Part shown: piece after piece, positions 1 through 6,246 of the stretch | How positions within the stretch are numbered: position 1 is the stretch's first letter | Layout: every line of letters begins with the position of its first letter | Source: Chloroflexota bacterium | GTDB lineage: Bacteria; Chloroflexota; Anaerolineae; Promineifilales; Promineifilaceae | DNA: 7,413 bases | Assembly: GCA_008501785.1 (NCBI GenBank) | Contig: QQUD01000923.1 | Span: forward strand, 1 to 7,413 | Direction of reading: 5' to 3' | Notes under the pieces: generated by a model | The model's database searches: none | What the model was told of the DNA's origin: nothing | Seen by the model: only the letters and a program-made list of their open reading frames with translations | Program-made: the position numbers and the translations under genes

Positions 1-798
1 GAATCAAACCATTCAGCAGCGATTGAACAGGTTGTTGGCATGGCATTAGATTCAACAACGGTATCAAATGCTGAATCTGCTTTAGTTACGATTCGGGATG
101 GGCTTACGGCCGTTTCCAACCAATTACCCCTTTCTCTAGCCAAACGGATTCGGCGCAAAGTTTGGAAGAGGCGATGGAAACAAAACAAATACAGATGTTA
201 TGCGGCTGCTTGGCGCGGCGCTTTAGGCGGTTTTCTAGGATTTGGAATCGGCATGGGGCCCATCCTGGTCGCGGTTGATATGCCCATAGAAAAATTGATA
301 TTCGATATTAAAACGAATCCCAGCGAAACAATAGCAATTATGTTGGCGGCTATGGTCCTTTTTGGAACAGTCGGCGGATTAGTCCTAATGGGCGGCGGGT
401 TTTCCTATTCAATCTTAAAACAATTATTTGATGGTCGTTTAAAACAACACAATTGGATTATTAGCAGCACAATCACAAGTTTCTTGTTTGGATTTTCCAT
501 GATTTTATTTTCGTTATTCTCATCTCCTGACAAAGAATTGGCTCTCTATTTTCAAGCATTACTTGCCGGACTCCTGATTGGTGGCGTTAATTCAGCTCTC
601 TCAACAATACCAATACGATTAAAACCATTTCTCCAAAGAACTGTCACCATTATTTGTGGTGTGTTGGTTTTTCTAGTAATTGGTAATTTCGAACCGTTCC
701 ACGGATCAGACCCTGCATTGCGCATGTTTGCCGGTATCACCACCGCTGCCGGTTTCTTCTGGGCATTTAACCACCAAATGCGTCAAAGGCCAGGATAA
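1..798 (+). CDS. Six-helix membrane protein of unknown function (5' partial)
   Basis: I do not recognise the family. The frame is open from base 1. An ATG at 40 would give 252 residues, but 13 codons precede it without a stop and no convincing ribosome binding site precedes it, so the gene probably starts upstream of the window. Numbering from that ATG, a polar N-terminal stretch is followed by a strongly basic cluster at about residues 35-52 (many Lys/Arg), then six likely membrane helices at about 60-80, 97-120, 139-161, 167-190, 201-217 and 226-243, several rich in glycine (for example GALGGFLGFGIG). The basic cluster before helix 1 suggests that the N-terminus is cytoplasmic. The protein ends in TAA at 796-798. 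A soluble cytoplasmic domain may lie in the missing 5' part. The lipoprotein gene follows 60 bases later on the same strand with no clear promoter between, so co-transcription is plausible. No catalytic motif is visible, and a transporter or anchor role is only a guess. Confidence 0.75.
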   Translation, partial: ESNHSAAIEQVVGMALDSTTVSNAESALVTIRDGLTAVSNQLPLSLAKRIRRKVWKRRWKQNKYRCYAAAWRGALGGFLGFGIGMGPILVAVDMPIEKLIFDIKTNPSETIAIMLAAMVLFGTVGGLVLMGGGFSYSILKQLFDGRLKQHNWIISSTITSFLFGFSMILFSLFSSPDKELALYFQALLAGLLIGGVNSALSTIPIRLKPFLQRTVTIICGVLVFLVIGNFEPFHGSDPALRMFAGITTAAGFFWAFNHQMRQRPG

Positions 799-843
799 GA
801 AATTAACTCAATTGCAGCCAAACTCAAAGTGATGATTACCTAT

Positions 844-848
844 AAGGA
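844..848 (+). promoter_or_regulatory. Ribosome binding site fixing the lipoprotein start
   Basis: AAGGA lies 10 bases before the ATG at 859. It favours that ATG over the in-frame GTG at 829 and ATG at 832, which have no comparable site. The 859 start also places a Lys-rich n-region directly before the hydrophobic signal sequence. Confidence 0.6.
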
Positions 849-858
849 AAAAGTTGTT

Positions 859-2943
859 ATGAAAAAAATGGCTATTTGCATTCAGGTTGTGTTCTTATTG
901 TTTGCGTCATTACTCTTTCTTACTGCTTGTAATTCACCAACAACACCAACGCCTCTCCCAACATCTTCTCCACTTCCACCTGATCCTTTAATGCAGGCAT
1001 GGTCGTTTAAAAATGAGGTAATGGTTTATCGAGATGAAAAACCGAATCAACTTATTCCGCAAAGCCCGTTTGACCTGGACGTAAAAGACCAAATTACAGT
1101 TGATGAAAATGGGTTTGCACGGCTTAATTTTTCAGATTCTTTGTCCGTTGATATTTTCCGTAATGGAGATTTGAAAATCGAAGAAGCCACAATCGGCGGA
1201 AATACATTCCTTATGAAGTTTTTGAAAAAGAGTGGTGCGTTATTCAACAAACTAGATATCGATTCGGAAACTTATATTGATGCTAGATTAATCATTGAAG
1301 GAGACTATGCAACCATCACTGCTACCGGTACTGAATTTTTAATTGTCAAAGAACAACATACGCCGCTGGAATGGGTTGTTGCGCTCGATGCAACCGGATC
1401 AGATTTGATGGTAACGGCTGATGGCACAACAGCCAATCTATCCACTGGCAAGGCGACGTGGGTAGCTCCTGATGGTCCGCCTGGACCGATTGTTGATGCG
1501 GATATTGCAGCCGTTAACGACTGGATAACCGCCGTTCAAAACGGAACATTTCAATCTGAATTAGGCGAAGTTGTTTGGGAACCTGCTAAATTCGCCGTAG
1601 CTGCATCGGAATTTCCAGAACAGTTACCCTTAGGAGAGACTTTTGAGGTAGCAGAATTATCGGTTTCATTAGATCCAGCAGGTTCATATACAAAACTGGA
1701 TTGTAATGATGATGGGGTGCTTGATTTATTTGTGGCAAACGGCCGTATTCAATTCGACTTACGTCAGGTAATCGGCCAAAAACGGGCCATTAATGTCAAT
1801 ATCATCAACGGCAACCCAACACTAGAGACCCTTTTAACCGGCTACAATCCGGCAAATGAGCCAATCGCATCCACTTCAAATACAGCAACAAGCGCCGTAG
1901 GCTCTGCCGAAACGCTCCGTTTACGCTCTGAACTTGAGCCATTTCATTATGCTGAGCTGATAATCTCAGATGGCTGCTTCCTTGGCTTAGACCTCGACTG
2001 GTCAGATGAAGATCCTCCAACCCCCACGCCAACACCAACAAATACACCAACCCACACACCAATACCAGCAATCCCCTCCTGCGTACCAAGCCCGCCTGCT
2101 GGTTGGGTGCTGCACACGGTCACTGGTGGCGACACCATGTACAACATGGCTATTCGCACAGGAACAACAATTGCAACAATTCAACGAGTGAACTGTTACT
2201 TCAGCAACATGATTTATATTGGACAATTATTCTGGCTGCCATTCCATCCACCACCCATAACACCAACACCGCAACCCAAAGGCTGTGATTTACCCATTAA
2301 TATTGAAGCTGTTGATCCAGGCAGGTCGGTTACATTTGTAACAATAAACTACCCTGCCTATCAGACCTTTACAGTGACTATGGGACCTGCTGGAACTCAA
2401 GGGATCGACGGTACCGTTGTAGGAACATTTGGCACCGGCACAGTGGGAAGTCTAATCAATACCTTTAACATCCCAGCTAATCTACAAGAAAATTCGGAAA
2501 TCGACATTCGGGTATCAACGGCACATGCGGAACCCTATTGCGGCTACACCACATTCAGAAATAACTCTAGCACTGTTACTGTTATCCCTCAACCAGACTT
2601 TACTGTAGATTCTAATGATATAAACTCTGAAACAGAATGCACTGAGGGTGGATGCACGACAGTTGTTAATTTCATCATTAGAAATATTGAACCTGCTGGT
2701 TTTAATGGAACTATATCATATCTTGCTTTTTTAAGTGATGGGGATGGGGGCGTTATAGAAATTCCTGGAAGTACTAATTTCAATTTTGCTGAATATGGGC
2801 AAAAATCAGTCACTACGCCATCAGTGTCAGGTTTATATTGCGACTATTACTATGATTGCTCTGTTTCTGTTTTTGTTGATAGCAATAATGCGATTAATGA
2901 AACAAATGAAGAAAACAATCGGGCTATATATTTACCAAATTGA
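859..2943 (+). CDS. Secreted lipoprotein with FecR-like, LysM and CARDB-like domains
   Basis: Predicted cell-surface lipoprotein of 694 residues from the ATG at 859. The signal peptide (MKK, then a hydrophobic core) ends in the lipobox LTAC, with the acylated cysteine at residue 24. A Thr/Pro-rich tether follows (about 25-44). Residues about 47-205 resemble a FecR domain: a DENGFARLNFSD-type strand pair and the typical GTEF at 157-160, then a repeating beta pattern to TWV near 202. An EF-hand-like loop, DCNDDGVLD, sits at 281-289. A second Thr/Pro linker (about 385-408) leads to a LysM module at about 416-461 (HTVTGGDTMYNMAIRTGTT ... GQLFWLP), which in this family binds peptidoglycan or other GlcNAc polymers. 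A third short linker leads to two beta-rich regions (about 476-577 and 580-694). The last ends in SNNAINETNEENN, the usual close of a CARDB/Ig-like domain. Cysteines in the C-terminal part come in plausible pairs, fitting an exported protein. The domains are assigned by eye. The role (wall-anchored sensor or adhesin) is inferred. Confidence 0.85.
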   Translation: MKKMAICIQVVFLLFASLLFLTACNSPTTPTPLPTSSPLPPDPLMQAWSFKNEVMVYRDEKPNQLIPQSPFDLDVKDQITVDENGFARLNFSDSLSVDIFRNGDLKIEEATIGGNTFLMKFLKKSGALFNKLDIDSETYIDARLIIEGDYATITATGTEFLIVKEQHTPLEWVVALDATGSDLMVTADGTTANLSTGKATWVAPDGPPGPIVDADIAAVNDWITAVQNGTFQSELGEVVWEPAKFAVAASEFPEQLPLGETFEVAELSVSLDPAGSYTKLDCNDDGVLDLFVANGRIQFDLRQVIGQKRAINVNIINGNPTLETLLTGYNPANEPIASTSNTATSAVGSAETLRLRSELEPFHYAELIISDGCFLGLDLDWSDEDPPTPTPTPTNTPTHTPIPAIPSCVPSPPAGWVLHTVTGGDTMYNMAIRTGTTIATIQRVNCYFSNMIYIGQLFWLPFHPPPITPTPQPKGCDLPINIEAVDPGRSVTFVTINYPAYQTFTVTMGPAGTQGIDGTVVGTFGTGTVGSLINTFNIPANLQENSEIDIRVSTAHAEPYCGYTTFRNNSSTVTVIPQPDFTVDSNDINSETECTEGGCTTVVNFIIRNIEPAGFNGTISYLAFLSDGDGGVIEIPGSTNFNFAEYGQKSVTTPSVSGLYCDYYYDCSVSVFVDSNNAINETNEENNRAIYLPN
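2014..2076 (+). repeat. Low-complexity Thr/Pro-coding linker
   Basis: A run of short CCAACACC/ACACCAA-type units encodes alternating Thr-Pro between the FecR-containing half and the LysM module. Similar but shorter stretches lie at about 937-975 and 2245-2277. It is a flexible extracellular tether and a place where slippage could change linker length. It is coding sequence, not a CRISPR or satellite array. Confidence 0.7.
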
Positions 2944-2966
2944 AATAGTTGTTAAGTGTTCTAAAT

Positions 2967-5423
2967 TTACTCGTATGAAATTGTCTCGCGGACGCTGAGG
3001 CTGGCGGCGCGATAGGCTGGCAGCAGGCTGGCTAATGCTGAAATAACCACAACCATCGCTAACCAGAGGAAAATCCCCTGCACGTTGTACTGGTAATTTA
3101 GCGGCTGTTTCACAAATGCCATGCCCACATTTTTGCTCATAATGCGGCTCATTGGTTGTGAGAGGATAATCGCGCCAACCCAAGAGATGAGGCCAATGAT
3201 CACGCCTTCCACCACAAAAATTTGCAGCACAGACCAATTTGACGCGCCAATGGCTCGCATCACGCCAATTTCCCGGCGTCGTTCCAGCACATTGATGCTC
3301 ATGGTGCCCATCAAACCCAGGCTGCCCACCAGCGCCAACAAAAAGGACAACAACAACAAAATTGATGTGAGGATATAAAATCGCTCCGAAAACAATTCAC
3401 GATCTTCTGTGGCCGTGCGCGCAGAGGTTATTTCGATGTCTACGCGTTTTAATGCGGCGTCTGCTGCGGAAGCGATTTGCAAATGTGTTTCTGCATCGTG
3501 CTGGTCAGTAATGATACGAACACTGTTGGACTGGTCATAATGCCCCAGCGTTTTAGCAACGTAAGGATGATTGGCATAAACAATCGGGGGCGCAATCGGC
3601 GGCTGAAAATATTGGTAGAAACCAACGATTTGCCAATCGCTCTCTTCACGCCCCACCCGCATGGTGATGGTGGAACCTAATGCCGCATCTGGCTCACTTT
3701 CGGTCATGCTCACCGGGAGAACGATGGCGTTGGTATCTTCTGGGGTGAGCCAACGGCCGTTTACCATATCCGGCACAAACAGTTCCGTGTCAGCAGGCAA
3801 GCCATACATCACGGTACTGTCACCTTCTGTCTCATCGTCGCGCAGGGGAATGCTGGGCTGAGCTATCCAATACTCAATGGCCACAATGCCATCGACGCCA
3901 GCCAGGGACTCGCTCATTTGCGGTTCACGGTAAGGCCGGTCAAGCTGTAAAAGAACATCGTAACCCTGACTGGCTAATGTCGTTTCCAGCGTGTTAAACA
4001 AGGAGTGGCGCAGCGTGAGCACGCTCATGAAAATAGCGCCGCCCAACATCAGCGTAATGAGCGTGCGTACCAGCCGCCCTTTACGCCGGAAGGTATTGCG
4101 CAGTGAAAGGCGTAACGGCCGTGGCAAACGCATCCGATCTTGTATCGCCAACACCAATTGCGCCATCTTTGAAGGGTCATCGCGGCTCCCCTTCAGACCA
4201 AAATCTTGAATGGCTTCACGCACTGTGACACGTGTGCTGCTGACAATGGGGATCAGGGATACCAGCACCGGGGTTGCCAACCCCACCACAATCTCCAAAA
4301 TTAAAACAGCGGGCGCTAATTGAAACCGTTCAATGTCAAAATTAAGCTGTGTCGCAATAAATTGTGAAAATTCACTGGCGGCCACGGCCCCCAACGGAAT
4401 TGCCAATACCAATCCAGCCAGGCCAAAAATGAAAATCATGCGCAAATAGAGGGTGGTAATCTGGTGTGTACGCGCACCAATCGTTTTCATGATGCCTACT
4501 TGCCTGCGCTGCTGTGCCAAGATTGCCATAATCACATTGATAACGAGAAAACCACTCAGAATCAGCGCCAGCCCGCCGAGAATGCTTAAAATGATGAGGA
4601 TGGCTGGTAAAAAATCTTGTACAAAATGTTCGCCAGGGTCTGGCACTTCGGTCCAGAAGACAAAACGGCCGTTTCGCTCCACCTTTTCCGTTATTTCTTG
4701 GGCAACCTGTTGGATGTGTGCTTTGTTATTTGGCTGCTCTGCCACAATAAAATGCAATTCATTGAAATTGCGCGACATACCAAACCATTCCAGCGTATCT
4801 CGCGTCACGTAGGCATATGGAATGCCCGTGACCTGTGCCGGGGCCTGATTCAAATCGTGGGTCAATCCGGCAATTGGCACGGTGCGCTGCAAACCGGTGC
4901 TTGTTTCAATCAAAATTGCATCACCGACGCTGTGGCCTGTGAGGTTAATGGAGTTGCGTTCGATTAAGAATTGGTTTTCAGGGGGTGGGTATGTGCCAGA
5001 AAACGGCCGTATTAAATTCACCTCACTCACCGCATAATCTTCCAGCGCAAACAGCTCCAAATCATGCCACTCCCCATCCCCATCCAAATAGCGCACGGTC
5101 GTGTTAAAGCGACCTTCGGCAACAGCAACCTCTGGCATACGCCGCACCGCATCCACCATGGCTTCATCAAACAGCGCAGCATGAATGATGCCGCTGGCCG
5201 GGTTAATTTTTTGGTGGCTGATGGGAAACTCTGTAATCAGCGTATACTGCGCCCCGGCAATCAGCCCAAAAGCAAAAATGCCAATGGCAATCGAAAGCAC
5301 AACCAATAATGTGCGCGATTTATGCATCCACAGATCGCGCCATGCTTTGCGCCAGCGCAATGCCAAAATTGCCTTGGTTTGAGGTCGTTTACGACTCAAT
5401 TTCTTGGTAAGTGAGAAGTCCAT
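2967..5423 (-). CDS. ABC transporter permease with two MacB/FtsX-type halves
   Basis: Membrane subunit of 818 residues for a type VII (MacB/LolC/FtsX-like) ABC system. The protein is internally duplicated. Half 1 has a cytoplasmic amphipathic segment (KAWRDLWMHKSRT), helix about 38-60, an extracytoplasmic MacB-like domain about 61-270, and helices about 272-302, 325-350 and 373-395. Half 2 has a helix about 450-472, a second extracytoplasmic domain about 473-680, and helices about 683-710, 731-755 and 782-803. Each FtsX core carries the cytoplasmic coupling motif: QRRQVGIMKTIGAR at 305-318 and ERRREIGVMRAIGAS at 714-728. Matching ends are TRVTVREAI near 397-405 and SLSVRETI near 808-815. In this family such permeases do not form a substrate channel but transmit ATPase motion to the outer domain (lipoprotein, peptide or drug handling). 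The ATG at 5423 is the most upstream possible start because a stop codon directly precedes it. The gene overlaps tetR by 35 bases. No ATPase gene adjoins it. Substrate unknown. Confidence 0.9.
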   Translation of the reverse strand: MDFSLTKKLSRKRPQTKAILALRWRKAWRDLWMHKSRTLLVVLSIAIGIFAFGLIAGAQYTLITEFPISHQKINPASGIIHAALFDEAMVDAVRRMPEVAVAEGRFNTTVRYLDGDGEWHDLELFALEDYAVSEVNLIRPFSGTYPPPENQFLIERNSINLTGHSVGDAILIETSTGLQRTVPIAGLTHDLNQAPAQVTGIPYAYVTRDTLEWFGMSRNFNELHFIVAEQPNNKAHIQQVAQEITEKVERNGRFVFWTEVPDPGEHFVQDFLPAILIILSILGGLALILSGFLVINVIMAILAQQRRQVGIMKTIGARTHQITTLYLRMIFIFGLAGLVLAIPLGAVAASEFSQFIATQLNFDIERFQLAPAVLILEIVVGLATPVLVSLIPIVSSTRVTVREAIQDFGLKGSRDDPSKMAQLVLAIQDRMRLPRPLRLSLRNTFRRKGRLVRTLITLMLGGAIFMSVLTLRHSLFNTLETTLASQGYDVLLQLDRPYREPQMSESLAGVDGIVAIEYWIAQPSIPLRDDETEGDSTVMYGLPADTELFVPDMVNGRWLTPEDTNAIVLPVSMTESEPDAALGSTITMRVGREESDWQIVGFYQYFQPPIAPPIVYANHPYVAKTLGHYDQSNSVRIITDQHDAETHLQIASAADAALKRVDIEITSARTATEDRELFSERFYILTSILLLLSFLLALVGSLGLMGTMSINVLERRREIGVMRAIGASNWSVLQIFVVEGVIIGLISWVGAIILSQPMSRIMSKNVGMAFVKQPLNYQYNVQGIFLWLAMVVVISALASLLPAYRAASLSVRETISYE

Positions 5424-6009
5424 TTAAGAAAATATCCATATATGCATCAACCGAATGACTTGCACCGGTATCGAGCATTGTGCCTGTGAGCATTTGACCC
5501 ATAAGATAATATGAAAGCAATGTGCCAATAAACATGCGCAAAATGACCATCGGATCTTTTACACGCAATTGATCCGAATATCCCATCAATTTTTGTAGAA
5601 ATGGCAAGACAGACGGCATCAGAATTCCTGCCATTTCTGGGACATGCTTGCTTTTCATTTCGATCAGTTCAATAAACAGTAAGTTGAAAATCCCTCTATC
5701 GTTTTGCATTTCGTTATCAACGAGCTGCACGGCTTCGCGCAGCATCATTTCGACAGAGGTGGCGGAAACGGCCGTTAACTGCGGCACCACCTTCACAAAC
5801 GGATGATTCGTAAACACCACCGCCTTAAAAATCTCTTCCTTATTGGCAAAATGATTGTAAATGCCTCCCAACGCCAACCCCGCTTCCTGCGCAATCTGGC
5901 GCATCGACGTGCCATGATACCCCTGCCGCACAAACAGCGTGTAGGCCGCATCGATCAAAGCCAGTCGGGTGCGTTCACCGGTACTAATTGTCAAATCCTG
6001 TCCACTCAT
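5389..6009 (-). CDS. TetR/AcrR-family transcriptional regulator
   Basis: DNA-binding repressor-type protein of 206 residues, a normal length for the family. The N-terminal TetR fold begins with the helix TRLALIDAAYTLFVRQGYHG (about 14-33). The helix-turn-helix follows at about 34-54 (TSMRQIAQEAGLALGGIYNHF), then NKEEIFKAVV at 57-65, all typical of the family. The C-terminal part (about 75-200) is helical and variable and would bind the ligand and form the dimer; its ligand cannot be inferred. The start at 6009 is supported by AGGTGG four bases before the ATG. The gene is first in an operon with the permease, whose start lies inside its last 35 bases, so the regulator probably controls export by that system. 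A strong promoter with a palindrome at the likely transcription start lies just upstream, consistent with autoregulation. Confidence 0.93.
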   Translation of the reverse strand: MSGQDLTISTGERTRLALIDAAYTLFVRQGYHGTSMRQIAQEAGLALGGIYNHFANKEEIFKAVVFTNHPFVKVVPQLTAVSATSVEMMLREAVQLVDNEMQNDRGIFNLLFIELIEMKSKHVPEMAGILMPSVLPFLQKLMGYSDQLRVKDPMVILRMFIGTLLSYYLMGQMLTGTMLDTGASHSVDAYMDIFLNGLLTYQEIES

Positions 6010-6013
6010 GACA

Positions 6014-6019
6014 CCACCT
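6014..6019 (-). promoter_or_regulatory. Ribosome binding site of the tetR-type gene
   Basis: Read on the minus strand, AGGTGG stands four bases before the ATG at 6009-6007. It is the best Shine-Dalgarno match near this start and supports the chosen start codon. Confidence 0.65.
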
Positions 6020-6024
6020 GTATG

Positions 6025-6038
6025 AACGAACGTGCGTT
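6025..6038. promoter_or_regulatory. Candidate operator palindrome at the tetR transcription start
   Basis: AACGAACGTGCGTT is an imperfect palindrome with 12 of 14 positions symmetric. It begins four bases downstream of the predicted -10 box and so covers the expected transcription start, where bound repressor would block RNA polymerase. TetR-family proteins usually bind such dyads near their own promoter. That this protein binds here is inferred from position. Confidence 0.45.
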
Positions 6039-6041
6039 TTT

Positions 6042-6070
6042 ATATTAATCCAAAACACATGGCTTGTCAA
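6042..6070 (-). promoter_or_regulatory. Near-consensus sigma70-type promoter of the tetR-permease operon
   Basis: On the minus strand TTGACA (6070-6065) is separated by exactly 17 bases from TAATAT (6047-6042). The -35 box is perfect, the -10 matches five of six, and the spacing is optimal. The start point would fall near 6035, giving a leader of about 25 bases before the ATG at 6009 that includes the AGGTGG site. This is the clearest promoter in the window. A promoter this strong fits a gene held down by its own repressor. Confidence 0.7.
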
Positions 6071-6131
6071 CCAGTTTAGGACAGAAAGACTAACGCATTT
6101 TACAATGACTTCTGGCATACTTGATGGGTAA

Positions 6132-6148
6132 GGTATTCTTAACATACC
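6132..6148. repeat. 17-base inverted repeat in the divergent intergenic region
   Basis: GGTAT and ATACC flank a seven-base centre (TCTTAAC), forming a dyad suitable for a dimeric regulator. It lies between the divergent tetR and TPR genes, about 100 bases before the TPR start. A weak plus-strand promoter (TTGATG at 6121-6126, 18 bases, TACCAT at 6145-6150) would span it, but matches only four of six bases in each box. The dyad is unlike the one at 6025-6038, so the same protein need not bind both. The rest of 6071-6237 shows no gene or convincing RNA structure. Confidence 0.3.
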
Positions 6149-6237
6149 ATTGCTACAATTTGTTGACTGCAACCATCTACAGCTTGCATTTGAAGGGGAG
6201 ACAATATCATCAAGAATGTGAGTGGTCAATATAGAGC

Positions 6238-6243
6238 AAGGGA
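6238..6243 (+). promoter_or_regulatory. Ribosome binding site of the TPR gene
   Basis: AAGGGA ends three bases before the ATG at 6247. The spacing is short but this is the only purine-rich site at a workable distance. An in-frame stop (TAG at 6232-6234) lies just upstream, so 6247 is the first possible ATG. Confidence 0.5.
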
Positions 6244-6246
6244 TTT

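Larger units (their letters stand above)
106..5775. repeat. Seven dispersed copies of the palindrome ACGGCCGT
   Basis: Exact copies start at 106, 1739, 3753, 4115, 4665, 5003 and 5768, each 8 bases long and identical on both strands. Six of the seven are preceded by A on the plus strand, and four are followed by T, so the extended form tends to AACGGCCGTT. All are inside genes: one in the membrane protein gene, one in the lipoprotein gene, four in the permease gene and one in the tetR-type gene. They are read as Thr-Ala-Val (twice), Asn-Gly-Arg (three times) and Arg-Pro-Leu/Phe (twice), so all three codon phases occur. The entry spans the first to last copy; the sequence between copies is not repeated. 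Confidence 0.8.

Noticed and set aside
829..858. GTG at 829 or ATG at 832 as the start of the lipoprotein
   Set aside because: Either would add nine or ten polar residues before the signal peptide, and neither has a good ribosome binding site. The ATG at 859 has AAGGA ten bases upstream and gives a standard lipoprotein signal.
799..858. A promoter between the membrane protein and lipoprotein genes
   Set aside because: TATAAG at 841-846 looks like a -10 box, but TTGCAG at 812-817 is 23 bases away, too far for a -35 partner.
2020..2280. Short CCAACACC-like repeats as a CRISPR or satellite array, and open frames on both strands across them
   Set aside because: The units are irregular and without spacers, and are explained by Thr/Pro codons. 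The overlapping open frames have low-complexity Val/Gly/Trp/Cys-rich or Gln/His-rich products and no ribosome sites.
2944..2966. A bidirectional terminator between the convergent genes
   Set aside because: The 23-base gap is AT-rich but has no GC-rich stem and no clear T run. A weak AAATT/AATTT pair around it is too short to call.
2999..3032. Three copies of GGCTGGC within 34 bases
   Set aside because: They lie in codons for the conserved LLPAYRAASL segment of the permease; Ala/Leu/Pro codon usage is enough to explain them.
2932..3237. A 101-residue minus-strand frame over the end of the permease gene
   Set aside because: It lies in another frame within the conserved last FtsX helices of the permease and has no domain or start signal of its own.
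4453..4967. Two plus-strand frames of about 116-119 residues inside the permease gene
   Set aside because: Both run antisense to a well-supported permease gene, show no recognisable domain and have no convincing ribosome site.
5984..6229. An 81-residue minus-strand frame across the intergenic region
   Set aside because: It runs through the tetR promoter and into the tetR start in another frame, with no recognisable product.
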